Part shown: positions 12,674-22,986 of the stretch, piece after piece
Numbering within the stretch: position 1 is the first letter of the stretch
Layout: every line of letters begins with the position of its first letter
Assembly: GCA_004369085.1 (NCBI GenBank)
Contig: ML210347.1
Location: forward strand, 1-54,463
Source: Coprinopsis marcescibilis
Lineage: Eukaryota > Basidiomycota > Agaricomycetes > Agaricales > Psathyrellaceae
Direction: 5' to 3'
DNA: 54,463 nucleotides
Made by a program: the position numbers and the translations under genes
Notes under the pieces: model-generated
Seen by the model: only the letters and a program-made list of their open reading frames with translations
Told to the model about the DNA's origin: nothing
The model's database searches: none

Positions 12674-14680
12674 ATGAAGGAGCTCGCGGTCTATGGCGCA
12701 CATCAACCCGTCCTCAACGACCTCGAGCACGCCAACGTCGTTCAGGCTACTTTCTGCGACGAACAGCGGGCAATGCCAATGTCCCCCGTCCATAAACTCC
12801 CCTTGGACATTGTGCACATCATATTCCTCTTCTGCCTACCCTCGGAGCATAATCCGTACATCTGCACTTCGGAAGCACCAATGCTATTGACCCACGTCTG
12901 TCGGCGATGGCGGGAAGTAGCATTCGAGATGCCGCTGCTGTGGGCCAACATTCATGTGCACGTACCCAAGGCACCCGTCATGAACGAACCCCAACTCGAC
13001 GTCTTCCAGGCTCGGCATATCCCCGCAGAGCAGGAAGACAACGACTACGGACGGACACAGTACCTTCGGAACCTTGACTACTGGGAGTCCAAAATAAAGG
13101 ACCTGAAGGAGATGGTCACCACCTGGTTCAGTCGCGCAAAAGGCTGCAAAATTTCCCTTTCACTTTCCCAGTTCGCCAACATCCTCGATCAGACCAAAGG
13201 ACTCAGCCAGGTCAACGAGGTCGTCGCCGTCCTGCTCGCCCATCGGGCTCAGTGGAGGTCCGTGGAACTTTTCGCTTCGTCCCCAATAATCGCCCAATTT
13301 TTGGAAGTGCCAACGCACGAGGCACCACATCTCGAACGGATCTCAATAAAGTGGCAAACCCCGACAGACCGGACCCATAACGGCAGTGCCAATAAACTGG
13401 CTATCGCCTCTCAAGAGGGGCTAATGACTGTTCCCGAGCTTAAGTCACTCAGCCTGCAAACACTGCCGCGTAATATTATGGGGCTGCCAGTTCGCTGGGA
13501 GGGGCTGACAGAGCTGATTTTTGACGAATATTTCGTAGGGTTGGACGCTGGGAGACGTTTCCTCCCTTCGGATGCGCTTGACTTGCTCGCGCTATGCCCT
13601 CGCCTCGTCCGGTGCCGTCTCGCAATCAGTTACGCGGGGCTTCTTTCAGACCATGTCGCCGACTTTCACAATTTGGCTTCGCAATCCGGTCGGGACCCGG
13701 TGCGCAAGTTGGTCTCCCTACCCGATCTCAAACATTTTGCCGTCGACGAAGGAACGCCACTCGGAGACTTTTTCCTCTGCCTCGACCTCCCATCCCTCAA
13801 AGAGGTCGTCTTCTCCACCGCAATCGTTCCTGTCAGCGATGAAATCGTCTCCTTTCCGCCCCACGGTGTATTTCTATCGGCGCCACCTATCCACTTTCCC
13901 GCCACCACCTCTCCCCTCATCGACCTTCTAACCCAATGCGGCAAGCACATTGAGAAGTTGACATTCGACGAGAAGGGGCTCTCACTGCGCGACATCGAGC
14001 GAGCACTGGAACTTGTACCCAGCCTCACCGATTTAATCGTGAACAAGCAACGCTCGTTCCGTCCGAGCGTGGCAGCCGGTTACTCTCCGACAATGAACAG
14101 GCGCAAGCCCTCTCACGGTTATCTCACCAAAGGGTTGCTCGAGCGTCTGACGCCCAGTCCCCGTCTCAAGCGCACGGAAGAGTACCTCTGTCCCCAGCTC
14201 ATCTCCTTCTCTTGCAAGCTTACAGCACCGGTCTCCATGCAAGACCCGCTCATCGAGTTCATCAGGTGGCGGCGCCAGCCTTGGGGAGAGCCAATCGGAA
14301 ATACCCAGCACCCAGCCCTCCAACATTGTACGATTCACTTCGGCTCGGCCTCAATGCCCATTGACCTCGTCGGCGACATCGGACAGCTCAAAGACGTCGC
14401 TGCGGAGCTAGCCAATCTGAAGGTGGACATGGACAACTTTGATCTCAATGTTATCTATCCCGCCCTTGATGAACCATTCAATGTGGGAGAGGAAGGCGAA
14501 GGGGACTCGGCGGATGATGGCGCTGCTTCGAGTCATTCAGGATCTTCAACAGCAGCGTCGTTGATGACGCATTTCGTTCCTCGGGGACGGGACATGTGCG
14601 CGGGAATGTACGGCTATGGGAGCTGGTATGCTTCGGGTGGCGGTGGCGAGTTACGAGATTCGTGGTTCGAGGCGTGGTGA
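12674..14680 (+). CDS. F-box domain protein (single exon)
   Basis: A single exon of 668 codons. Residues about 37-93 form an F-box-like domain of the type greatly expanded in agarics: SPVHKLPLDIVHIIFLFCLP, a variable loop, then LLTHVCRRWREVAFEMPLLW. Proteins of this family use the F-box to dock on Skp1 in SCF ubiquitin ligases and the C-terminal part to bind substrate. The remainder (about 100-600) contains irregular leucine-rich stretches such as LKSLSLQTLPRNIMGLPVRW and LTELIF, suggesting divergent LRRs. The tail is acidic, then Gly-rich. A second Met at residue 34 would still include the F-box, so the start is not certain. The substrate cannot be inferred. Confidence 0.85.
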   Translation: MKELAVYGAHQPVLNDLEHANVVQATFCDEQRAMPMSPVHKLPLDIVHIIFLFCLPSEHNPYICTSEAPMLLTHVCRRWREVAFEMPLLWANIHVHVPKAPVMNEPQLDVFQARHIPAEQEDNDYGRTQYLRNLDYWESKIKDLKEMVTTWFSRAKGCKISLSLSQFANILDQTKGLSQVNEVVAVLLAHRAQWRSVELFASSPIIAQFLEVPTHEAPHLERISIKWQTPTDRTHNGSANKLAIASQEGLMTVPELKSLSLQTLPRNIMGLPVRWEGLTELIFDEYFVGLDAGRRFLPSDALDLLALCPRLVRCRLAISYAGLLSDHVADFHNLASQSGRDPVRKLVSLPDLKHFAVDEGTPLGDFFLCLDLPSLKEVVFSTAIVPVSDEIVSFPPHGVFLSAPPIHFPATTSPLIDLLTQCGKHIEKLTFDEKGLSLRDIERALELVPSLTDLIVNKQRSFRPSVAAGYSPTMNRRKPSHGYLTKGLLERLTPSPRLKRTEEYLCPQLISFSCKLTAPVSMQDPLIEFIRWRRQPWGEPIGNTQHPALQHCTIHFGSASMPIDLVGDIGQLKDVAAELANLKVDMDNFDLNVIYPALDEPFNVGEEGEGDSADDGAASSHSGSSTAASLMTHFVPRGRDMCAGMYGYGSWYASGGGGELRDSWFEAW

Positions 14681-16630
14681 CTGATGCGGTGGTGTGGTGT
14701 GACGGGGTGTGGCGGACGGGATGGGGATAGGGAAGACGAGAACGGACTGCGGAGGTGCCAGCCAACATGATAGATCTCATCATGAACACTCGATGAAAAC
14801 AGCCTCTAACACGAACACATTCAAGATACTCTTTACGACTCAGGTATCAATTTCATCTACGACAACAAAAGTCGTTATCTCGGCGCCGAAAACCGACAAA
14901 CGACATCTATCGGACGGCAATACTTGCATTGTGACGACGACACACATATCTCATGCCCCATTCAACTTCACCTTACACACATCAAGATACTTATGACGAA
15001 CGCGTTACGATTTCTAATATCCCATCCTTTCTTTCCTTTGGGTCATTTCGATTTGGGACGAGTGTACATTTGCTGGTGGTGGTTCCGATTCTACGGTGCA
15101 CACATTTTTGGGCTTTTTTCATTTGGTGCCAGTGCTATCATTTATTAATGTACCCCTTCTGGACGAGATACGTACAAGCATAGCTGTCCCTGCTGTCTTC
15201 TCCCTCTCTTTTTCCCTCTCTTTCTTAGTCTTTGTCCCCTGGTGTTATGTTCTCCCCGTTCTAGGTCGCATTCACTTTCATCTCTCTGGTCACCAAGCTC
15301 TACTCTATCTACCCCGGTTTATACCCCCTAAAGTTCCTGTGCTTCTGTCATCTCATTTCATCATACCTTCTACTTTTCCCGTACCTCTCTGGCTATCACT
15401 GATCAATGTACTCATATAGACGTCCTGCTTGACTACTTATCTTCCCTTCTCTACGAATTGGACATAGCCCTCTTGTTGTCTCCCGCCCTGGCTGCCAATT
15501 CACGGTTGAAAATATACCAGGTCCTTTGATTGATGGCAAATTATCGTTTATGAACGTGAAGACAGAGAAGTAGAAATACTGTCGGCCCCAAATCAGAATC
15601 TAGAATTCCGATATACAACCCAAAGTAGAAATAGACTACATAAGAATACGAGTAGAAATCCAATAGAACCGCTACAAGACAAGCATACCTGCCAAATGAA
15701 GACAAGAAATCAATATTAACTTCTGAAACAAGGAGAAAGAAAAAGTACAGTCCGCGATTTGCATAGCTTTCATACAATAGATTTTGTCAAGAACATAGAA
15801 AGCAGATCGGACATAGACCGTTGCGTCCGAGCAGAGACCGTCCCACCAAATCAAACACCCAAATTCCTAACACCACGAACACCTCCTTTCAACTTTCAAC
15901 CCGTTCTCGGAAAGACGGGCGAGACGGAAAGAAAACATCCTGGGTAGGATCACAAAGCAACCCTCCCGGGTTAAATGCAAGATGTCCTTCCTTCCTTCGC
16001 GGATTGCGGGCGAACCCGACGAACAAGAAGAAAGCCCAACACATCCAAAACGAGGTTTTTCTCTCAAAGAAGGGTAGAGCTGTGCATCAAGTCGACAATA
16101 AACGGAAATGAGGAAGCAAGGAAGCGTGATGCCGATGAAGAATGAACGAAAAACTTCGAGGGTTGCAAGATCTGCTGAATGGAAGCGAGGTTGTGTGGTA
16201 GAACTGGAATATTGTGGAATGTGTGGGATGCGGCGTTCCGCGTGGCGAAATTGTCGCATTAAAAGTTAGTTTGTCCGTGAATAAGGGCCGGGTCGGGGAT
16301 CCATCCAATTGCGCAAGGTTGCGGTACAAAGGTGATTATGGTGATGATGCGTGCGGTTGCGCAATACGGAGGCGGGCGATGATATATATAGGAGCTAGTT
16401 CCGTCGTCATAGCTGGTCGTTCCTGATTTTGTCGTCGTCGTTCGTGAGGGCCCCATCCGGGTGTCGGTGTGGTTTTCATGATTATGTCCTAGGTTCGCCG
16501 ACCGCTTTGTGTTGATATCAATGGGCCGATCGATTCTGGGCGGATCGGTCAAAGGCGGAGTGGGGGTTTAGAGCCCAAGGCATTGATTCGTTGAATGAGG
16601 GTGTGAAGTAAGGGAAGTATCCATAGCGGC
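14681..16630. other. Intergenic region between F-box and kinase genes
   Basis: About 1.95 kb between two convergent genes. The first 700 bases are T-rich and pyrimidine-rich, like an agaric 3' untranslated region. No open frame with a recognisable motif, splice pattern or repeat was found. Confidence 0.5.
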
Positions 16631-17746
16631 CTACGACACCATAGGGTGTTCCTCCGGGAACATATCCTGCTTGGTGAGGACCCGTCTACCCTCGTTCCAC
16701 CTTCGCAGATACTGCCGCGCTCGCTCCTCAAAGACGACACATCCATTGAAAAGATCAGCCGGTAGTTTGTCCTTCCTTTGCTCCCAAGGCTTCACATCCA
16801 CAGATTCACATCTGTCCAGACACACCAAGATCATCCCAAAGGAGTACGCATCGGCTAGTAGAGGATCCTGACACTCGCCTCGCAGAATCTCTGGCGCGGA
16901 GAACGGACGAGTGCCAGGGTGGATCTGCTCCACCCTGACAGCAGGTAGCTTTGGCTTGTTGTCGTAGTTGTGGCGTTGAAGGTATGGGAATGGATCGACC
17001 GGCTCGTCATGGGGTGACTTGAAGTCAGAGTCGGCAGACACTGATCGGCCAAAGTCGAGGAGCTTGACGGTGTTTGACTCGTTCGTCACCTGGACATTGA
17101 GCAGCGAGAGGTCACCGTGGCTGAGGCGGTATGAATGGAGATGAGTGAGACCATCGAGGAGTTGGTTATGGTAGTCGATCTTTTGGGCGTGCGTCAACAG
17201 TGGCCTGGCAATGATCACGTCGTACAGCGTCCGGCAATCGAGGTGCTCCAACACCACCCCTACATTCTCCAAGCATCCAAAGAAGGCGCAGATGTTCCGG
17301 TGCCGTGCGAGGGTTGTGTATACCCGAAGTTCAGCCAGGAACTGCACAGTCACATCCGACGCATTTGACTGCATCTCGCCGTTTATCTCGAGCTGGATAA
17401 CGTCCGGCTTCTTCACCACACACTTGAATAGCTCAGAGGCCGATCCATGTGCAAAAGGGGTTAGACTTGCCGTCGCGTTCGGTGGGGCCGCGTATGCAGT
17501 CGGTGTTGGGAATGAGAATATGGAATTGGGATGGCGCGATGGGTGGTATACAGGTGATGGCGGCGGCGATTCTTGCACTTGGTGGGATCGATGGTGGTGG
17601 TGGTGGTGAGTCTGCTCGTCCAGACCGTGGTTATACTCCTGATATACGACAGTTTCATGGTCCACCGCTGTATCTTCAGACGACGAAAAAGAGTTGACTG
17701 AATTGTTAATTGGTGGTGGCCCACTATCCTCTTCATCCATCTCCAC
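16631..17746 (-). CDS. Divergent protein kinase-like protein
   Basis: A single exon of 371 aa. Residues about 100-355 read as a protein kinase fold: a candidate ATP-binding lysine in the VVKK stretch (112-113), helix-C Glu139 in FLAELRVY, catalytic loop HGDLSLLN at 210-217 (HGD in place of HRD, Asp212 and Asn217 kept), LLDFGRS with the DFG at 231-233, GTRPFSAPEILRG with APE at 284-286, and DAYSFGMIL in helix F. No glycine-rich loop can be seen, and the first 100 residues are disordered with a run of seven His. Core catalytic residues are present, so activity is possible, but ATP binding may be atypical. The substrate and pathway are unknown; HGD kinases of this type are common in agarics. Confidence 0.8.
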   Translation of the reverse strand: MEMDEEDSGPPPINNSVNSFSSSEDTAVDHETVVYQEYNHGLDEQTHHHHHHRSHQVQESPPPSPVYHPSRHPNSIFSFPTPTAYAAPPNATASLTPFAHGSASELFKCVVKKPDVIQLEINGEMQSNASDVTVQFLAELRVYTTLARHRNICAFFGCLENVGVVLEHLDCRTLYDVIIARPLLTHAQKIDYHNQLLDGLTHLHSYRLSHGDLSLLNVQVTNESNTVKLLDFGRSVSADSDFKSPHDEPVDPFPYLQRHNYDNKPKLPAVRVEQIHPGTRPFSAPEILRGECQDPLLADAYSFGMILVCLDRCESVDVKPWEQRKDKLPADLFNGCVVFEERARQYLRRWNEGRRVLTKQDMFPEEHPMVS

Positions 17747-18818
17747 TGGATATTAGGTACGTCAATTAGGAACTTTATGGCACAATAGAGTAGCTAGGAC
17801 TCGCCCATCCACCAGTTCTTCTTAGAAGTCAATGTAACACGCTTTACATGCATTGGTTTTGCCAGACTTGCTGATCCTAATGTTGAGTGACTGTCCTGTG
17901 TTGGAGCCACTTGGACGGTAATGTTCCTCGCAAATCCTGGCCGATGTGCGTTCTGCGTCATATTGAATAACTTTGGTGCGATATCAGAGCAGTTTGAGAG
18001 AGAGACAAGGCAGAACCTGCAGGAGGACTGTCAAAGTTGGAGACAAGAGTAATCTCGTCGAAAACGGATTGGAACATCTTGGCATGATTGGCTCTCGGAC
18101 CGTCGTTCAACAAACGTGCGACCTGCTGTATCGGCGGTCTTCCTCAACGGTCAACACCATGCAGCTCGAAAGTATCACTGTTAGTATTGGAATTAAATGC
18201 CATTTATATTAGCCAGGTCGTATCTTGCATTGTCTTCCATAAAGACTGCTACTCCTGGGGTATTCGTTCTCCCGATGGAGATTTTCAGAAACCTATATCG
18301 AGGACGATGTCATGTGGGCACCATAAAGGTTGCGCACAGGAAACAGTATTAAGTAAAGCAAATTCGAATTGCTGAATGGACCGTTCAATTCAAGAAATAT
18401 TCAATGACAAGTCGCATTGCCAAGTCCGAGGGCGCTTATTCGACAACCGCTAGGCATTCGATTTGAGTTTCTTTGCGCCAGAAAAGTTCAAGACATTCCG
18501 TTCGTAAACAAATATACCAAATCAAAGGCTAAGAAAGCTCGACAGGCAACAACTAGAAGGTATATACAAGTAATGTCGAGTCCCAATAAGGTCATAACGA
18601 ATAGTCCGATGTTTGAAGGGGTCGTCAAGGGTCATTCAATGAAGCCAAGGTTTTACGGTTCGCTTGAACCATCTAGAAATGTGTCCGGTATCCTATCGCA
18701 AGGTCCATGTGCGTAAAGTCAAGAAAATGTCAATGTGAAAGTCAAGATACTCAGAATCCAAACTGTCCTCGAACCGAGCGAGCGGTTCTACTTGTCCAAG
18801 AAAAGATGGGATGTCACC
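17747..18818. other. Intergenic region
   Basis: It lies between the 5' end of the kinase gene and the 3' end of the copper radical oxidase gene. Only short frames occur and none shows a motif. The part next to 17746 presumably holds the kinase promoter. Confidence 0.5.
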
Positions 18819-21493
18819 CTAGGAGAGAAGAGATGCAACCGAGACAGCAGCGGCAACGAAGAACGCAGGAGCCTTCACCGCAGTCACACCACTAGTTGAG
18901 CCATTACCACCCTGCTCACCAATACCCCCACCAGTAGTCGGCGGTACCACAACGCTCTCACTCAACGCAGCGGCAGCTTGCACTGGCTGTTCCCCAATTT
19001 GTCCATTACCAACCATAATCATCTTCCCCACCGATGGAACTCCATTCACAACGACAAAGATCAAAGCAGGTCCAGGAGGGAATATAGCCGCATTGGGCGG
19101 CATCTGCCTCACGTGAAGAACCGCAGTCGTATTATCAGCATAGGCCGTGTACGTGTTTTCCAGTTGCAAGAACCGTTGGCCCATGTTCTGCAACGAGGTA
19201 GATGAGTTGGAAAAAAGGCGTTAGTTTCGGAAGATCGATCGATGGATGATAGATGGATAACATCGAGATTAAGATTAAAAGCAAGAAGGGAAAATAATTG
19301 GTCAGTTGTGACTCGGTGAAACAAAGAAAGCATATTGCATTGTCACATACCATATTGTGCGTGGAGAATCCAGGGCGGACGATAGTGACCTTGGTCTTCT
19401 TCACATTTTCGACATCTCCAAACAGATCTTCAGAATGGAGGAAGATGTCGAAGGAGGGGCCGCCATAAGAGTATGCGGAAAGAAGTCCTTCAGGTGTGGG
19501 CCGGCGTTCCTTGTACCAAGCGGGATACCAAAGCTCCGTGCGGTACTCAGTCGGATATGTGATGCCAGGTCCAGGAGCCAGGAAATCGGGATTAGGATTC
19601 GATCCTGAAACCATAACAGAGCCTATCCCATACAAACTCCGTTAAGCAATTGGCGTGCGGAATTAAACCATAGCGCTAGTTGTCATTACTCACCGTCAGG
19701 AAGGAGCACAGCAGAAGAATGATACATCCGGGGAATAGTGCTAGCGGCGAGGTTCTCCCTAGACCACTTGCTACCAGCTGGTGCATCGGGGTCGAAGATA
19801 GCAGGGGTCAGCAGCGGGATGTCGGCATACGAATTTCCAATAGCCCATGTTGCATTACCGTACCCAGCGGTCCCTAAATGTCCGATCAGAAACAAGGCAT
19901 CCCAAGAGGCAAGATATGAAACACAGCATTAGCGCCCAATGACTCACCCATTGCCGCTCCATTGATCGTTAGGATCTTGCCATCAGGAAGTATGACGAAG
20001 TTGACCATGACTCGGGCTTCAGGGAGAGGATCCTCTTGCACATATGAACCCGAATTATCTGGTGTAATCTTGACGCACGAGTCTGAGGCGGGGTATGTGG
20101 TGATGATAAAGTCTGGGGCAGTCCATCTAAACCCGAAATCAGCCATGCGTCTTGACAACTCCAAACGAGGATAAATTACCGCTCGGTTTGGATGTTAGAC
20201 CCGCCGCAGAAGAGAATGGTAGCTGTATAGTTGTTCTCTGGGGTGAGTGGCAGCATGATCGTGGCGGCGCTAGCAGGGTATACTCGAACAGCGTCAGGAA
20301 TGTTGTCAAGCTGCTCCTCAGTGTTGGTGTTGTGATCAAGTAGGACGGTTGCCCAGTTTGACTGAATGAGAATCTTTCCAGACGGGAGCAACCATGTCAA
20401 CGGATACAGATTAGCAGGTAGTGTCGCAGCAAGGACGGGGGATGGAATGTTCTCGTTGTTGCCACGCGGAGGGAAGAACTGGTATGTGGGGTTGTCTTGG
20501 CCTGCATCGTTCACGTAACCTCCGTTTCGACATCCGCCGAGCTAACGGATGATCAAAGAGTAGTGAGCTGAACGTCCTGGGTTAAGTTAAGTTAGAGGCT
20601 CACAATGATGATTGATCCATCCGCGAGTGTTTCCCTGCAGACACAATACAACATCAAGTCGCGTCCATTTACTCACCTGTGGACAGTACTTACAGTGTGG
20701 GATACCACCGTTGATCAGTAGGAACTGGCGAGAGCACCCATTCACAGTCTCCAGTGTCGCAAGGCGTGTACATCCTGTCAATAGAGTTAAAATGACACTC
20801 TTCGAATTCATTCAAAAACCACGCCACGAACCGAATTCTAATGATCAACCGTCAGTTAAGCTCAGCGAGAAATGTATGGAACACGGCACATACGAGGTCC
20901 TTCCATCGGCATTAAAGTATGGAGCAGAGGTTCCGTCTTGAGTGGCTGCAGGCTCTCCGTTGAAAGTGACAGCTTGGTTTCCTCCAACGTTCAGCCAAGT
21001 TCCGTTGCCCAAAACATTACCGCCCTTCCAAAAATGTTAATTAGTTCCACGCATAGGCCACGGGTCGGCTTACAGCACAGAATGAGTTTGTCAGGGCGTC
21101 CAGAGCGCGCTGTTGATTGTTCCCAACAGCCCATTCTGCACGGACCCCATAATAAGTAAACAGAAACAAGAGATCGGAGCACCAGATTGTACTTACCAGA
21201 CGCCCATGCTGGATGACCGTTGATCTGTGTTGGATTTCCTTCCACTTTGTCCACGAACAGAACCTTGTCTTCTGTTCCAAGGAACAACTACGGCGAGAAT
21301 GTTCGAGCGAGTCACGGAAACATATAAGGATGAACAGACATACCTGTTGTGCGCTAACCATGCTCTCGCCAATAATCTCAAAGCCGCCAGGGATACCTGT
21401 CCTTTGGGGCTGGCCTGGCGCAGCTAAAGTGGTCGCCGACTGCCCATAGCCGACCGTAAAGAACGAGGCGGCAGACAGGAGTAGGGGAAACAT
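18819..21493 (-). CDS. Copper radical oxidase (glyoxal oxidase type, AA5_1), GPI-anchored
   Basis: These extracellular enzymes oxidise aldehydes such as glyoxal and methylglyoxal and make hydrogen peroxide for lignin-modifying peroxidases. Twelve exons give 637 aa: 21344-21493, 21197-21287, 21074-21135, 20894-21024, 20832-20837, 20694-20774, 20604-20634, 20180-20541, 19948-20126, 19694-19873, 19351-19622, 18819-19187. The chosen Met is followed by a signal peptide. Active-site residues of the family are all visible: Cys100 in TNSFCAGG and Tyr171 in QRWYPTLETL (the Cys-Tyr cofactor), Tyr415-His416 in RMYHSSAVLLPDG, and His513 in FSTHNMNMGQR; spacings match glyoxal oxidase. The C-terminus has a Gly/Ser-rich spacer and a hydrophobic tail, typical of GPI anchoring. 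Exon 5 is only 6 nt, needed to read SIRMYTPC. The exact substrate cannot be told. Confidence 0.93.
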
Positions 21494-22986
21494 AGAGGCG
21501 GAAAGGGGAGTGGATCGAACGAAAAGAACTGGCGTTTGTAACAAAAGACCAGGAGGTGGCACCCTTATGTACCCCTAGTCCACGGGGATTCCTCCCAAGC
21601 CTTTTGGGAGCGAAATGAGGTGTCGAGCGGGGAGAATGTAGGTGCATCGCAACGGTATAATAGGAAATGCGAGTTTTACGGTGATAAACCCGGATCTAAG
21701 ATTGCTTTCCCGTTCGTGTTAGGACAAGTTTAGGACCATCAGCTGATCATTGTCGCTAACTTGAATCCGCTTCGCTAAAATAGCAACAGGTCCACATTGT
21801 GTCCACGCAGTCTATTCCTGAGTCGACAGAGGGAACCTGTGCCAGCCTGGTTGCGAGAGAGCGTATTCAAGTGTCGACAGTCCACAAGGCCTCTAGGAGC
21901 AGCAGTCAGTAGCTTAAGGTTATGCAAAGTCATTTCCAAGTTCCATGTCAGTTGACACAGTGCCGACTCCGGCCGCACAACATGCACGGACCGTGCCCAC
22001 AGCCCAAAACGGTCCTACATAGTCACATACATTTCTCCCGAGATAACCGGGATGTCGGAGGCAACGCCTTGCACTCATTGTAACATAAAAATAACTTCAG
22101 GTACCCCTCATCGAGCGAGTCTGTACCCAGAGTTAGCCAAACTTTCAAAATTTAGCTCATATCAGAATTTGTCCAGAGTCAGATCACTTCACTTTCCAGC
22201 TCTGCCGACTATGTAGTTCTCTCTCCAAATCTCGCCATCCTTCTGGATCAAAAGCCTTCCCACCCGAATGCTGAACGTTGAACTTTCGGATCGAACCTTG
22301 ATACACTGAGATCTATGGGTGCCGACCAATGCTGCCAGAGAGGCCCGGGAGCGAGGTCAATAAAGCACGAGGCCGCACTGGATAACATCGCCACAGAACT
22401 AAACCAAGTCATCAGCGATACCCACTGATACCCACTGCCATGATCCATGAACATTCCCTACCACGACTGTGAAGGAGCTGTTGTGAACTAGGCTCGGACT
22501 CGACACCAGAACAACATGCAGGAGACTCGGAAGGATGTCTGCGTTCATAACCTTTGAAGCCTCTCTACCCGATGCTTCCGAACGAAACGTCAAAAGCAGT
22601 GCCTCGGTGACCTCCAATGTACTTGGCTGTTGGTGGCGACATGCGAAATTGACAGGGCCCTGCAGGGTTCGAATCATACGCCTGGCAGAACTATGTAGCG
22701 AGAACCGCAGAAGGCCGAACATCCACGATAATCGTTTCCCAATCTCCTCCTAGTACTACTCCATGTAAAGTCCCAAATCTAGATAAAGATGTATTATTGT
22801 CCCAGGGCTCGGATGATAAGGTATGTTTGATGTGAGTAATAAAAACGTGTTGTCGTATGTGTGCATGCGTATAGTATGGTACAATTGCTTGAAAGAAAGA
22901 GTTACAGAAAGAAATGACAAAACCGAAAATGATGCAGTTGAAAACAACGGGAACGAAAAGGAAAGCAACCAATAAATAAGCAATAT
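21494..22986. other. Intergenic region between the copper oxidase and ada2
   Basis: About 1.5 kb. A minus-strand frame of 107 codons at 22399-22722 has no motif and no partner exons I could join. The rest shows only short frames; the copper oxidase promoter should lie just above 21493. Confidence 0.5.
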
